A stretch of 36,986 nt of DNA from Defluviicoccus sp. (GTDB lineage: Bacteria > Pseudomonadota > Alphaproteobacteria > MPNO01): positions 1-36,986 of the forward strand of contig JAJEHI010000113.1 in NCBI GenBank assembly GCA_022823775.1. Direction: 5' to 3'. Below are positions 10,248 to 18,053 of the stretch, piece by piece. Numbering within the stretch: the first letter of the stretch is position 1; each line of letters starts with the position of its first letter. The notes beneath the pieces are model-generated. The model had not been told where the DNA came from. It made no database searches and saw only the letters and a program-made list of their open reading frames with translations. A program made the position numbers and the translations under genes.

Positions 10248-10275
10248 CCGACAGTGTTTCAGACTGGACTATACT
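10248..10275 (+). promoter_or_regulatory. Candidate sigma-70-type promoter for the first NCS2 gene
   Basis: CCGACA (10248-10253) and TATACT (10270-10275) are separated by 16 bases. They lie in the 270-base gap between the divergent polyketide synthase and NCS2 genes. The match is fair and was made by eye. The rest of the gap shows no other recognisable element. Confidence 0.3.
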
Positions 10276-10448
10276 TCGACAATCTTGAAATGTCAGAATC
10301 CGCAAGGCGCGTCGTCAAGCCGGGGCGCGTGCGGGTTCGCCGCCGCCGGGCGGCATGGTGTGGACAGGGGGTCGACAGGGGGTCGCGAGCGGATGGAAAG
10401 TCAGGCATCGTTCCGGTTCCGGGGCATCCGCCCGGGGTCCCGGCCGGC

Positions 10449-12212
10449 ATGAGCGGGCGCCGGACGGAGGTTGGCGGCGGGCTTCGCTACGAGGCGGATG
10501 AGCGCGCGCCCGCGGCGCTTACCCTGGGCCTCGGCGTGCAGCTCGCACTGATCACAGTGGCGGTGCCGATCCTGATCCCGACGGCGGTGATGCGGGCCGG
10601 CGGCGCCGCCGAAACCCATCTGGCGTGGGCGGTGTTCGCCGCGGTCGCGATCAGCGGCGTCACGACGGCGCTCCAGGCGGCCCGGTTCGGCAGGATCGGC
10701 GGCGGCCACGTGCTCGTCATGGGCAGTTCGGTGGCATTCATCGGGGTCGCCATTACGGCGGTGGCGACGGGCGGCCCCGCATTGCTGGCGATCCTGGTCG
10801 TCGCCGCGGCGCTTCTCCAGTTGCTGTTGGCCGCCAAGCTGGTCCTGTTCCGGCGGATCCTGACCCCGGCCGTCTCCGGAACCGTGATCATGCTGGTGCC
10901 GGTCACGGTGATGCCCATCGTGTTCGACATGCTGGGCGACGTACCGGACGGCAGCCCGGCCCACGCCGCGCCGTCGATCGTACTGGTCACGCTCCTGGCG
11001 ATCCTCGGCATTTCCCTCAAGGGGGCGGCGGCGCTGCGGCTGTGGGCGCTGGTGATCGGTGTCGTTCTGGGTACGGGTCTCGCGGCCTTTTTCGGCCTCT
11101 ACGATCTGGACCGTATCGCCGCGGCCTCCTGGATCGGGCTGCCGGATGTCTCGATTCCCGGCTTCGACCTCGACTTCGGGCCCGAGTTCCGGGCGCTGCT
11201 TCCGGCTTTCCTGCTGACCGCCGTGATCGGGTCGATCCGGGCGATCAGCAGCGCGACGGCGCTCCAGCGGGTCTCGTGGCGCCGGCAGCGGCCGGTCGAT
11301 TTCCGCGCGGTACAGGGGACGGTCGCGGTCGACGGGATGAGCAACCTCTTGTGCGGCGCGGCCGGAACCGTTCCGAACACGACCTATTCGCTCGCCGCGC
11401 CTCTGGTCGAGATTACCGGCGTCGCCGCGCGGGCCGTGGCGGTCGCCACCGGAGCGGTCTTCCTCGCGCTCGCCTTCCTGCCCAAGGCGCTGGCGGCCGT
11501 ACTGGCGATCCCGGGCCCCGTCGTCGGCGCCTATCTCCTGGTCCTGGTCGCGCTGCTGTTCCTGATCGGCATCGGGACGGCGATGCAGGACGGCATGGAC
11601 CTTCGCAAGGGCGTGATCGTCGGCGTTTCCTTCTGGCTCGGCGTCGGCGTCCAGAGCGGCGCAATCTTTCCGGAATTCGTGTCCGGTTTCGCCGGCGGCA
11701 TTTTCGCCAACGGCATCACCGCCGGCGGCCTCGCGTCCATACTCCTGACCCTGATCGTGACTCTTTCCGGCGCCCGCCCCGACCGCATGGAGGCCGGGTT
11801 CGCCGTCTCGGCGCTGCCGGAAATCCGGGAATTCCTGAACCGGTTCGCGTCGCGCGGCGGCTGGGACGGCGCCATGGCGGACCGGCTCGCCGCCGCCGCC
11901 GAGGAGACTCTTCTGACTCTTTTGCAACCGGAAGAAGAGGGCGACGCACCGGACCGCCGGCGCCGCCTTCGGCTGTCGGCGTCGAAGGGCGGGGGCGGCG
12001 CCGTGCTCGAATTCGTCGTCGCGCCGGGAGAGGAGAATGTGCAGGAACGGATGGCGGTGCTCGCCGCCGGGGGCGATGAGACGCAGCCCGGGCGGGAAGT
12101 CTCGCTCCGCCTGCTGCGCCACCTCGCCTCTTCGGTGCGCCACCAGCAATACCACGATCTGGACATCGTGACCGTGCAGGTGAAAGCCCCGGCCTCGATT
12201 GGGCCGCCGTAG
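10449..12212 (+). CDS. NCS2-family (uracil/xanthine permease-like) transporter with C-terminal RsbW-like domain, paralogue 1
   Basis: This is a 587-residue inner-membrane protein. Residues about 20-440 are strongly hydrophobic and follow the NCS2 fold, including the PNTTYS segment and its downstream T-G. Key residues are changed: the TM8 Glu that binds substrate in UraA-type carriers is Arg264 (SIRAIS), and the TM10 [QEP]-N-x-G motif reads L-A-A-P. The soluble tail (about 445-587) starts with LPEIREFLNRFASRGGW and AAEETLLTLL. It ends with LLRHLASSVRHQQYHD before a terminal beta strand, the pattern of RsbW/SpoIIAB GHKL kinases, but without the N-box Asn. ATG 10449 was chosen because it aligns with the paralogue at 13430; the ribosome site is weak. 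Transport activity is doubtful, and a receptor or regulatory role is possible. Family assignment is firm; function is not. Confidence 0.85.
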   Translation: MSGRRTEVGGGLRYEADERAPAALTLGLGVQLALITVAVPILIPTAVMRAGGAAETHLAWAVFAAVAISGVTTALQAARFGRIGGGHVLVMGSSVAFIGVAITAVATGGPALLAILVVAAALLQLLLAAKLVLFRRILTPAVSGTVIMLVPVTVMPIVFDMLGDVPDGSPAHAAPSIVLVTLLAILGISLKGAAALRLWALVIGVVLGTGLAAFFGLYDLDRIAAASWIGLPDVSIPGFDLDFGPEFRALLPAFLLTAVIGSIRAISSATALQRVSWRRQRPVDFRAVQGTVAVDGMSNLLCGAAGTVPNTTYSLAAPLVEITGVAARAVAVATGAVFLALAFLPKALAAVLAIPGPVVGAYLLVLVALLFLIGIGTAMQDGMDLRKGVIVGVSFWLGVGVQSGAIFPEFVSGFAGGIFANGITAGGLASILLTLIVTLSGARPDRMEAGFAVSALPEIREFLNRFASRGGWDGAMADRLAAAAEETLLTLLQPEEEGDAPDRRRRLRLSASKGGGGAVLEFVVAPGEENVQERMAVLAAGGDETQPGREVSLRLLRHLASSVRHQQYHDLDIVTVQVKAPASIGPP

Positions 12213-12228
12213 GAGCGTTGCGGCGGCC
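12202..12228. terminator. Hairpin between convergent genes, possible terminator
   Basis: GGCCGCCG (12202-12209) and CGGCGGCC (12221-12228) form an 8-bp GC-only stem with an 11-base loop. The stem spans the stop codon of the first NCS2 gene and lies just past the end of the convergent secreted-protein gene. There is no T tract on either side, so a bidirectional terminator is only plausible. Confidence 0.35.
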
Positions 12229-12247
12229 GAGGCATAAAATTACTGCG

Positions 12248-12757
12248 TCACGGCTTTCGCCAGGTGCATTTGGACCTCGTCACGATCCACTTGCCGGGAA
12301 GGTAGTCCGTCTTGTACGGGCAGTCGCCGACGATGCCCGAGTATTTTCCGGTGCCGCCCAGGATTCGGAAATTGCCCGTGCCGCCGCCTCCGGCGGCAAT
12401 GTTTCCCGCCCGCCTCTCGGACAGCAGGTACAGCACGTCGTTCGCCTTGTCCGTCATCGTGCACGGCGCCTCCAGATCGATGCCGGCATCCGAACTCTTG
12501 ACGTAGACCACGCAGGCCCCGCGGTAATTCGCGCCGTCGGGAAACGGGCCGCCGCTGGTCGCGACGACACTGGCCGCCCCTCGCAGCGGACCCGCGGTGA
12601 CGGTCCGCCCCGCGTGTTTCAGCGTGGTGTAGTCGTGGACCTGGGTCGCGATGAGTTCGAAGCTGCCGCTCTCCCCGGCGGCGGCGGTCTGCGCGGCGCC
12701 GACGGCGAAGAGGGCGGCGGCCGGCAGCAGCAGTCTTTTGCGATACGATGGTTTCAT
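12248..12757 (-). CDS. Small secreted protein of unknown function, paralogue B
   Basis: This is a 169-residue protein with a clear signal peptide (MKPSYRKR, then an Ala/Leu-rich core ending AAQTAAAG). It should be periplasmic or secreted. The mature part has a Gly-rich segment followed by GGTGKYSGIVG and ends KCTWRKP. The C-terminal third resembles that of the upstream neighbour: a Gly-rich turn, a Cys, then a Cys-[ST]-W ending in P with or without a final K-type residue, suggesting a shared disulfide-bonded beta fold. I start it at 12757 because that Met begins the signal peptide; an in-frame Met at 12823 would put a polar stretch before it. It lies 20 bases after the upstream gene, so the two are probably co-transcribed. 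I do not recognise a function. Confidence 0.75.
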   Translation of the reverse strand: MKPSYRKRLLLPAAALFAVGAAQTAAAGESGSFELIATQVHDYTTLKHAGRTVTAGPLRGAASVVATSGGPFPDGANYRGACVVYVKSSDAGIDLEAPCTMTDKANDVLYLLSERRAGNIAAGGGGTGNFRILGGTGKYSGIVGDCPYKTDYLPGKWIVTRSKCTWRKP

Positions 12758-12777
12758 GGCGTCTTCTCCGGGCTCCG

Positions 12778-13266
12778 TTACTTCGGGCGAATCCAACTGC
12801 AATCGAAGGCAAGCTTCAACCATGTGCCGTCGGATTTGCTATCGGTGATGTTGTAGGAACAGGAGGCCACGCCTCCCTCGAGTGATCCGGAGACGCCGAT
12901 CATCTGCTGTTTCCCCGATCCCGAAGACGTGCCGCCGACAGTCCTGTGCGAATAGGCGATGAGCATGCCGTCGTCGAATCGCACCTCGCCCAGGGCATGG
13001 AGTTCGAGGCGGCCCTGATCCTTCCGGATGAACACGTAGCCGTCGGTTTTGCCTTCCTTGCCGCTCTTAAGCGCGGGAACGTCGCTTGTCGTTATCCTGA
13101 CGCTGCATTGGGACTTGCTGACGCTGAGGTCCAGTTCCGCGCCGTTGGCGAAGAACCAGCAATCGGCGGCGGCCTTGAATGAGCCTTCTTCAGCCGCCGC
13201 TCCGGACGCCGCCGCATTGCCGGCGATCAGAAAGCACACTGCGAGTGCAGGCATCCACTTCTTCAT
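12778..13266 (-). CDS. Small secreted protein of unknown function, paralogue A
   Basis: This is a 162-residue protein with a typical signal peptide (MKKWMPALAVCFLIAGNAAASG). The mature chain has Cys residues at about 36 and 54 (DCWFF, SQC) and two more near the end (SCSYN, FDCSWIRPK). The end resembles the downstream neighbour (KCTWRKP), so the pair are likely distant paralogues from a tandem duplication. It is first in a two-gene minus-strand unit that splits the two NCS2 genes. The promoter should lie in 13267-13429, which it shares with the divergent second NCS2 gene. I do not recognise a family; an envelope role is an inference from the signal peptide and cysteines. Confidence 0.75.
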   Translation of the reverse strand: MKKWMPALAVCFLIAGNAAASGAAAEEGSFKAAADCWFFANGAELDLSVSKSQCSVRITTSDVPALKSGKEGKTDGYVFIRKDQGRLELHALGEVRFDDGMLIAYSHRTVGGTSSGSGKQQMIGVSGSLEGGVASCSYNITDSKSDGTWLKLAFDCSWIRPK

Positions 13267-13294
13267 CGGTACCCTCTCTTGTGTAATAGCCTGG

Positions 13295-13326
13295 CGTCAT
13301 CCCGGTCCGGTCGGCGCGGGATGACG
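13295..13326. repeat. Palindromic REP-like element between divergent genes
   Basis: CGTCATCCCG (13295-13304) and CGGGATGACG (13317-13326) form a perfect 10-bp stem around a 12-base loop. Elements built on CGTCATCCCG are common dispersed intergenic palindromes in proteobacterial genomes. I saw no second copy in this window. It sits in the 163-base gap holding the promoters of the secreted-protein pair and the second NCS2 gene. Confidence 0.5.
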
Positions 13327-13429
13327 ATGAAGCGGAGAACGTGGCGCAGGCCGTTGCGATTGTCCAGAGCCCTGATCAGGGAATCCGGGGATATTGAAGT
13401 ACCCCGGGCGGTCGCGTATAAGTCCGGCA

Positions 13430-15187
13430 ATGGCCGCCGATACCCCCGACCTTCAATCCACCGTCCGCTACGAGCCCGACGACCGGCCGCCCGCGCTGCT
13501 GGCGGCCGGGCTCGGCCTCCAACTCGCCATCCTGACGATTTCCGGGGTCGTCCTCACGCCCCTCATCGTGATCCAGGCCGCCGGCGGCGCCGATGCGTAC
13601 CTGATGTGGGCCGTCTTCGGGGCGGTCCTGGTCAGTGGAATCAGCACGATCCTCCAGGCGGTCAGGGTTGGCCGGATCGGCGCGGGATACGTGCTTCTGA
13701 TGGGCACCTCCGGCGCCTTCATCGCCGTCTGCATCACCGCCATCGCGGAGGGCGGGCCGGCGATGCTGGCGACGCTCGTCATCATATCCTCCCTGTTCCA
13801 GTTCGGGCTGGCGAGACGGCTGTCCTTGTTTCGCCGGATACTCACCCCGCCCGTGGCGGGTACGGTGATCATGCTGATTCCCGTGACCGTGATGCCGATC
13901 ATTTTCGACCTGCTGGGGAGCGTGCCGGACGGTACGCCGGCCGAGGCCGCGCCGCTCAGCGCGCTCGTCACGCTGCTCGTCATCGTCGGCATCGCCGTCA
14001 AGGCGACCGGCATGCTCCGCCTGTGGGCGCCGGTTGCCGGTGTCGTCGCCGGTGCGTTGGTCGGCGGGTATTTCGGCATTTACGATACGGCCCGAATCGC
14101 CGATGCGCCGTGGATCGGATTTCCGGACGCGGGCGCCTGGCCGGGCCTCGACCTCGGCTTCGGCCCCGTGTTCTGGACGCTGTTGCCGGGTTTCGTCTTC
14201 GTAACGCTGATCGGCGCCATCGAGACCATCGGCGATTCCCTGGCGATCCAGCGGGTTTCATGGCGCCGCCCGCGGGCGGTGAACTTCCGCTCGGTTCAAG
14301 GCGCCGTTACCGCCGACGGCGTGGGCAATCTCCTGTCGGGCTGCGTCGGCACGGTCCCGAATACCACGTACTCCACAAGCATCTCGGTCACGGAACTGAC
14401 CGGTGTCGGCGCGCGCACGGTTGGAATCTCCGCCGGTGTGATATTCGTTGTCCTCGCCTTTTGCCCGAAGCTGGTCTCGGTCATCCTGGCGATACCGAAT
14501 CCGGTTGCCGGAGCGTATGTCAGCGTCCTCCTCGCGATCCTTTTCGTGGTGGGCATGCGGGTCCTGCTCCAGGACGGTCTCGACTATCGCAACGGCATGA
14601 TCGCCGGCGTGTCGTTCTGGATCGGGGTCGGCTTCCAGAACGGCGTGATATTTCCCGAATTCTTCGCGGACCTCGCGGGCGGGCTGCTGCAGAACGGCAT
14701 GACGGCGGGGGGACTGAGCGCCCTTCTTCTGACGCTGTTCGTTCAACTCGCGGAGCCCCGCCGCCGGAGACTCGAAGTACCGTTCCGGATTTCCGTTCTT
14801 CCCGAGATCAGGGATTTCCTCGCGGCGTTCGCGTCGCGCAGCGGCTGGGGCGAGGAGATGACGGAGCGCCTCGACAGCGCCAGCGAGGAGACCCTGCTCA
14901 CCCTCCTCGAGCACTACCGGTCCGAAGGCCCTGTCGGGGATGCCAAGCGGCGATTGCTGGTGATCGCCCACAAGGAGCGGGAGGAGGCGGTTCTCGAATT
15001 CATCGCCTCGACCGGGGACGCAAATCTCGAGGACCAGATCGCGCTGCTCAGCGAACGCGCCACGGAGACGCCCGCGGAACACGAGGTATCGCTCAGACTG
15101 TTGCGGCACGTCGCCTCGTCGGTTCGTCATCAGCAGTATCACGACACCGATATCGTGACTATACGAGTCAAGGCCCCCGTCCATTAG
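13430..15187 (+). CDS. NCS2-family transporter with C-terminal RsbW-like domain, paralogue 2
   Basis: This is a 585-residue inner-membrane protein collinear with the one at 10449-12212. It keeps the TM8 signature IETIGDS (Glu265, Asp269) typical of NCS2 uracil/xanthine carriers, but the TM10 [QEP]-N-x-G motif reads T-S-I-S before the conserved T-G. Substrate specificity may differ from classical nucleobase carriers. The tail (about 445-585) has LPEIRDFLAAFASRSGW, SASEETLLTLL and LLRHVASSVRHQQYHD. The same order and spacing occurs in RsbW-type kinases, with the N-box Asn replaced. I chose ATG 13430 over an upstream TTG at 13394 because it aligns with the paralogue. It is followed by a hairpin and a likely new promoter before the STAS gene. 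I infer that the tail docks STAS or kinase partners. Confidence 0.87.
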   Translation: MAADTPDLQSTVRYEPDDRPPALLAAGLGLQLAILTISGVVLTPLIVIQAAGGADAYLMWAVFGAVLVSGISTILQAVRVGRIGAGYVLLMGTSGAFIAVCITAIAEGGPAMLATLVIISSLFQFGLARRLSLFRRILTPPVAGTVIMLIPVTVMPIIFDLLGSVPDGTPAEAAPLSALVTLLVIVGIAVKATGMLRLWAPVAGVVAGALVGGYFGIYDTARIADAPWIGFPDAGAWPGLDLGFGPVFWTLLPGFVFVTLIGAIETIGDSLAIQRVSWRRPRAVNFRSVQGAVTADGVGNLLSGCVGTVPNTTYSTSISVTELTGVGARTVGISAGVIFVVLAFCPKLVSVILAIPNPVAGAYVSVLLAILFVVGMRVLLQDGLDYRNGMIAGVSFWIGVGFQNGVIFPEFFADLAGGLLQNGMTAGGLSALLLTLFVQLAEPRRRRLEVPFRISVLPEIRDFLAAFASRSGWGEEMTERLDSASEETLLTLLEHYRSEGPVGDAKRRLLVIAHKEREEAVLEFIASTGDANLEDQIALLSERATETPAEHEVSLRLLRHVASSVRHQQYHDTDIVTIRVKAPVH

Positions 15188-15336
15188 AAGTCCCGGGCGG
15201 TTCGGCAACAGGCAATCCGTGGCTGGCGGCCGGATCGGCGAACGGAGCATGGTCACGCTCTCCAATCCCTTCCGGACCCGGCCAAAAGCGCGATCTTCCG
15301 CCCGGCGGACTCCGGCGCGCCGTTGGCCGGCCGAAA

Positions 15337-15365
15337 TCGGCAGGCGGCAAAAATCAGCCTGCCGA
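15337..15365 (+). terminator. Strong hairpin after the second NCS2 gene
   Basis: TCGGCAGGC (15337-15345) pairs perfectly with GCCTGCCGA (15357-15365) around an 11-base loop. It lies 150 bases after the NCS2 stop and 20 bases before a likely -35 box. There is no T tract, so it may be a terminator of the non-canonical kind or an operator for the downstream promoter. Confidence 0.35.
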
Positions 15366-15385
15366 CGGGGGAGTCCACTAGCTTG

Positions 15386-15414
15386 TTGACGTTTTCCCGA
15401 ATGTGCTTTATCGG
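15386..15414 (+). promoter_or_regulatory. Candidate promoter for the STAS-GPP34 unit
   Basis: TTGACG (15386-15391) is followed after 17 bases by TATCGG (15409-15414); TTTATC two bases earlier is an alternative -10. This is the best sigma-70-like match in the 284-base gap before the STAS gene. The transcript would begin within or just before the tandem leader repeat. Confidence 0.35.
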
Positions 15415-15466
15415 TTTCGGGATACCGGTAGGGAAATCATCGGTTTTGGGACGCTAGTAGGAAAAT
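15410..15466 (+). repeat. Tandem 29-base leader repeat including the ribosome site
   Basis: Two imperfect copies, at 15410-15437 and 15439-15466, share about 22 of 28 bases (ATCGGTTT.GGGA....GTAGG.AAAT). The second copy carries the AGGA that serves the STAS gene at 15472. The first carries a similar GGTAGGG with no start codon at a matching distance. The pair could be a duplicated leader or a two-site operator. Confidence 0.55.
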
Positions 15467-15471
15467 TTCGG

Positions 15472-15828
15472 ATGGAATTTGAAGAGCAAAAGCACGGAGA
15501 GGTTGTGGTCGGACTTGTATCCGGCCGTGTAGACGGGCTCGCCGCGCCGGATTTGGAAAAAAATCTCAATGACATTGTGGAGCGCGGAGATAAAGACGTT
15601 TTGCTCGACTGTTCCGGGATGGACTACATCAGCAGCGCGGGACTTCGCGCCCTGCTCGTCGGCGCCAGAGCCTGCCAGCAGAGTGGCGGAAATCTGGCCC
15701 TGTGCGCCCTGAAACCCGAGTGCAAGAAGGTGCTGGAGGTGAGCGGTTTCTTTGCCTTCCTGGAGAGTTTTGACACGCGCGAGGATGCCCTGGCGGCCGA
15801 GCAGGACTGGGCCGGCCGAGGGGCGTAA
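15472..15828 (+). CDS. STAS-domain anti-sigma-factor antagonist (RsbV/SpoIIAA-like), copy 1
   Basis: This is a 118-residue cytosolic single-domain protein. The STAS core is complete: GRVDGLAAPDLEKNL, LLDCSGMDYISSAGLRALL and the C-terminal KVLEVSGFFAFLESF. The ISSAG segment (53-57) holds the Ser residues where RsbV-type proteins are phosphorylated by an RsbW kinase and dephosphorylated by an RsbU phosphatase; homologues of both enzymes lie at 24758-27141. ATG 15472 has AGGA nine bases upstream; an earlier TTG-type start would add a tail absent from the family. The GPP34-like gene starts two bases after its stop, indicating coupled translation. Its partner is not shown by sequence; the RsbW-like protein here and the RsbW-like tails of the NCS2 proteins are candidates. 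Confidence 0.93.
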   Translation: MEFEEQKHGEVVVGLVSGRVDGLAAPDLEKNLNDIVERGDKDVLLDCSGMDYISSAGLRALLVGARACQQSGGNLALCALKPECKKVLEVSGFFAFLESFDTREDALAAEQDWAGRGA

Positions 15829-15830
15829 CC

Positions 15831-16484
15831 ATGCTGACTCTCGTTGAAGAAATCGTTCTTCTCATGATCGACGACAAGGGTTCCTTCATTCCCGTTCGCG
15901 AAACCGCCGTCGACTACAGCATAGCCGGAGCCACCCTTATGGGTCTGGCTTTCGCCAACCGCATCGATACGGACGCCGAACACCTGAAGGTGATCGATTC
16001 TTCGGAAACCGGAAGCGCGTTGCTTGACCGGGCCCTCACCTTGATCACCTCGTCGGAAGAGTCGAAGCTGCCGTCCGCCTGGATTGAGGTGCTGGCCACG
16101 GACGAGGCCAGGTCCATGCGGGAAATGGCCCTTGACAGTCTGATCGAGCGCGGAATTCTGGAACGTTCGGGTTCGACGTTCATTTGGGTCTTCGAGCGGG
16201 TGCGCCATCCGATCGTCGGCGACCGGGAGGAACGCGCGGTCAAGCGGCGCATCGCCGATGTCCTGCTCTCCGACGGCATTCCGGAGCAACGGGATGCGGC
16301 CCTGATCTGCCTCGCGGATGCTTGCGGCATCCTGCCCGCCATCTTTTCCGTCCAGGAAATCAAGAAAGCGCGCCCGAGGATCGAACAACTGCGTAAGCTT
16401 GATCTCATCGGCCGCGAGATGAACGGCGCGATCGAGGAGATAGAGAGGTCCATCATAATTGCGATGTCGCACATGCCCCATTAG
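15831..16484 (+). CDS. GPP34/GOLPH3-family protein
   Basis: This is a 217-residue protein with the GPP34 (GOLPH3/Vps74) pattern. The start LTLVEEIVLLMIDDKGSF is followed by YSIAGATLMGLAFANRI (about 29-45), an SALLDRAL segment, a W-I-E-V-L-A helix, LIERGILERS (about 103-112) and the closing RIEQLRKLDLI. In eukaryotes the family binds phosphatidylinositol 4-phosphate on Golgi membranes; bacterial members, best known in actinobacteria, have no settled role. GAGGGG seven bases before ATG 15831 is a strong ribosome site, overlapping the end of the STAS gene. Pairing with a STAS protein suggests a membrane-linked regulatory function, which is an inference. The next gene is amtB. Confidence 0.8.
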   Translation: MLTLVEEIVLLMIDDKGSFIPVRETAVDYSIAGATLMGLAFANRIDTDAEHLKVIDSSETGSALLDRALTLITSSEESKLPSAWIEVLATDEARSMREMALDSLIERGILERSGSTFIWVFERVRHPIVGDREERAVKRRIADVLLSDGIPEQRDAALICLADACGILPAIFSVQEIKKARPRIEQLRKLDLIGREMNGAIEEIERSIIIAMSHMPH

Positions 16485-16573
16485 GCGGCCCGTGACCGGA
16501 TTGATCCGGCCGGTGCGGCCCGCGCATGGTTGTCAACTTCCGGCCGGTCGTGAATTGGATGCCCCATGGCGAT

Positions 16574-16580
16574 AGGAAGA
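16574..16580 (+). promoter_or_regulatory. Ribosome-binding site that sets the amtB start
   Basis: AGGAAGA ends six bases before ATG 16587 and is the best Shine-Dalgarno match in the neighbourhood. It lies inside the reading frame of an upstream in-frame ATG at 16566, which has no such site. I therefore start amtB at 16587. Confidence 0.7.
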
Positions 16581-16586
16581 GCCCGT

Positions 16587-17954
16587 ATGTATAGATGCGC
16601 GACGACAGTTGGCCTGGGGGTTTCCGCGGTTGCGGCCGTCCTTGCGCTGTCGTCGTCTCCCGCCCACGCCGCGGTCGAGAGCGAAGCCAACTTCGTCTTG
16701 AACAGCTTTGCGTTCCTGATATGGGGCGCGCTCGTTATGTGGATGTGTGCGGGTTTCACGATGCTTGAAGCCGGCTCCGTACGCACCAAGAACGCATCGG
16801 TCATCTGTCTCAAGAACATCGGTCTTTATTCCCTTGCCGGCCTCATGTTCTACTTCGTCGGCTTCAACATCATGTATGTCGATGTCGAACCGGGCGGCTG
16901 GTTCGGTACGCTGTCGCTGTTCCATGGCGCCACCGGCGAGGAAATCGCATTGCTGGCGGAGGAGTCCGGGGCCGCGGCCGCCGTCGTCAAGAGCGGCCAT
17001 TCGACGATGTCCAACTGGTTCTTCCAGATGGTCTTTGTCGCGACGACCGCTTCGATCGTGTCCGGCACTTTGGCCGAACGGGTCCATCTGTGGTCGTTCT
17101 TCGTCTTCATACTGGTCCTGACGGCGGTGATCTATCCCGTGGTCGGCGCCTGGACATGGGGCGGCGGCTGGCTCGCCGAACTGGGTTTTTCGGACTTCGC
17201 GGGGTCGACCATCGTCCATTCCACCGGAGGCTGGGCGGCGCTGGCGGGCGCGCTTGTCGTGGGCGCGCGCAAGGGCAAGTTCCGGCGCGACGGCACGGTG
17301 AAACAGACGCCGCCTTCGAACGTTCCCGCCGTGACGCTCGGCGTCTTCATTCTCTGGCTCGGATGGTTCGGCTTCAACGGCGGTTCCCAGCTCGCGCTGG
17401 GTTCGGCCCTCGATGCGGTCGCCCTGAGCAATATCATCGTCAACACGAACCTTGCCGCCGCTGCCGGCGTCATTTCCGCCATCGCCCTGTCGCGGCCCCT
17501 CCTCGGCCGCGTCGATCTTCTCGCCAGCCTGAACGGGGCGATCGCGGGTCTGGTTTCGATCACCGCGGGTCCTGATCTGGTGGAGCACTATTGGGCAGTC
17601 GTGATCGGCGGCGTCGGCGGCTTCATCGCCGTGGCCGGGACGATGCTGATGGAACGGCTGCGGATCGACGATGTCGTGGGCGCGGTGCCGGCCCATCTTT
17701 TCGCCGGCATTTGGGGAACCCTCGCCGTGGGCTTCGCCGAGGGCGGCGATCTTCTGGCGCAGATTTACGGAATCGCGGCGATCGGCGCCTTCGTGTTCGT
17801 CGCGTCCGGCCTCGTGTGGTTCGTGATCGAGAAGACCATGGGGGCCCGGGTCTCGCCGCGGGTGGAGGAACTGGGCCAGGATGTGGCGGAACTGGGCATC
17901 GAGGCCTACCCCGAGTTCATTGTCATGCCGGACGATGACGATGACGATGAGTGA
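16587..17954 (+). CDS. amtB: Ammonium transporter AmtB
   Basis: This is a 455-residue Amt/Mep/Rh-family inner-membrane channel that takes up ammonium. A signal peptide (cleavage near AHAA) precedes eleven expected membrane helices. Landmark motifs are DFAGSTIVHSTGGW with pore His211 and VPAHLFAGIWGTLA with the second pore His370, so the twin-His pore is intact. The cytosolic C-tail keeps the LGQDVAELGIEAYPEF element, which matches the D-x-x-x-H/L-G-x-x-A-Y PII-responsive tail, and then ends in an acidic Asp run. No glnK/PII gene is nearby, which is unusual because amtB is normally paired with one. Instead a STAS protein and a type III glutamine synthetase follow, so control through the STAS protein is a reasonable inference. 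Confidence 0.96.
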   Translation: MYRCATTVGLGVSAVAAVLALSSSPAHAAVESEANFVLNSFAFLIWGALVMWMCAGFTMLEAGSVRTKNASVICLKNIGLYSLAGLMFYFVGFNIMYVDVEPGGWFGTLSLFHGATGEEIALLAEESGAAAAVVKSGHSTMSNWFFQMVFVATTASIVSGTLAERVHLWSFFVFILVLTAVIYPVVGAWTWGGGWLAELGFSDFAGSTIVHSTGGWAALAGALVVGARKGKFRRDGTVKQTPPSNVPAVTLGVFILWLGWFGFNGGSQLALGSALDAVALSNIIVNTNLAAAAGVISAIALSRPLLGRVDLLASLNGAIAGLVSITAGPDLVEHYWAVVIGGVGGFIAVAGTMLMERLRIDDVVGAVPAHLFAGIWGTLAVGFAEGGDLLAQIYGIAAIGAFVFVASGLVWFVIEKTMGARVSPRVEELGQDVAELGIEAYPEFIVMPDDDDDDE

Positions 17955-18053
17955 GCGGGAGGCCGGCATGGTCCCGCGATGCCGGTTCGGATTTGACATG
18001 ATCGGGCCCGGGCGCGGTTCGCGTAAGGGCCAACAATTCGGGAGACAGATGCA

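Noticed and set aside
10601..12155. Alternative frames on both strands of the NCS2 genes
   Set aside because: Only the listed plus frames give long hydrophobic helices and align between the two paralogues.
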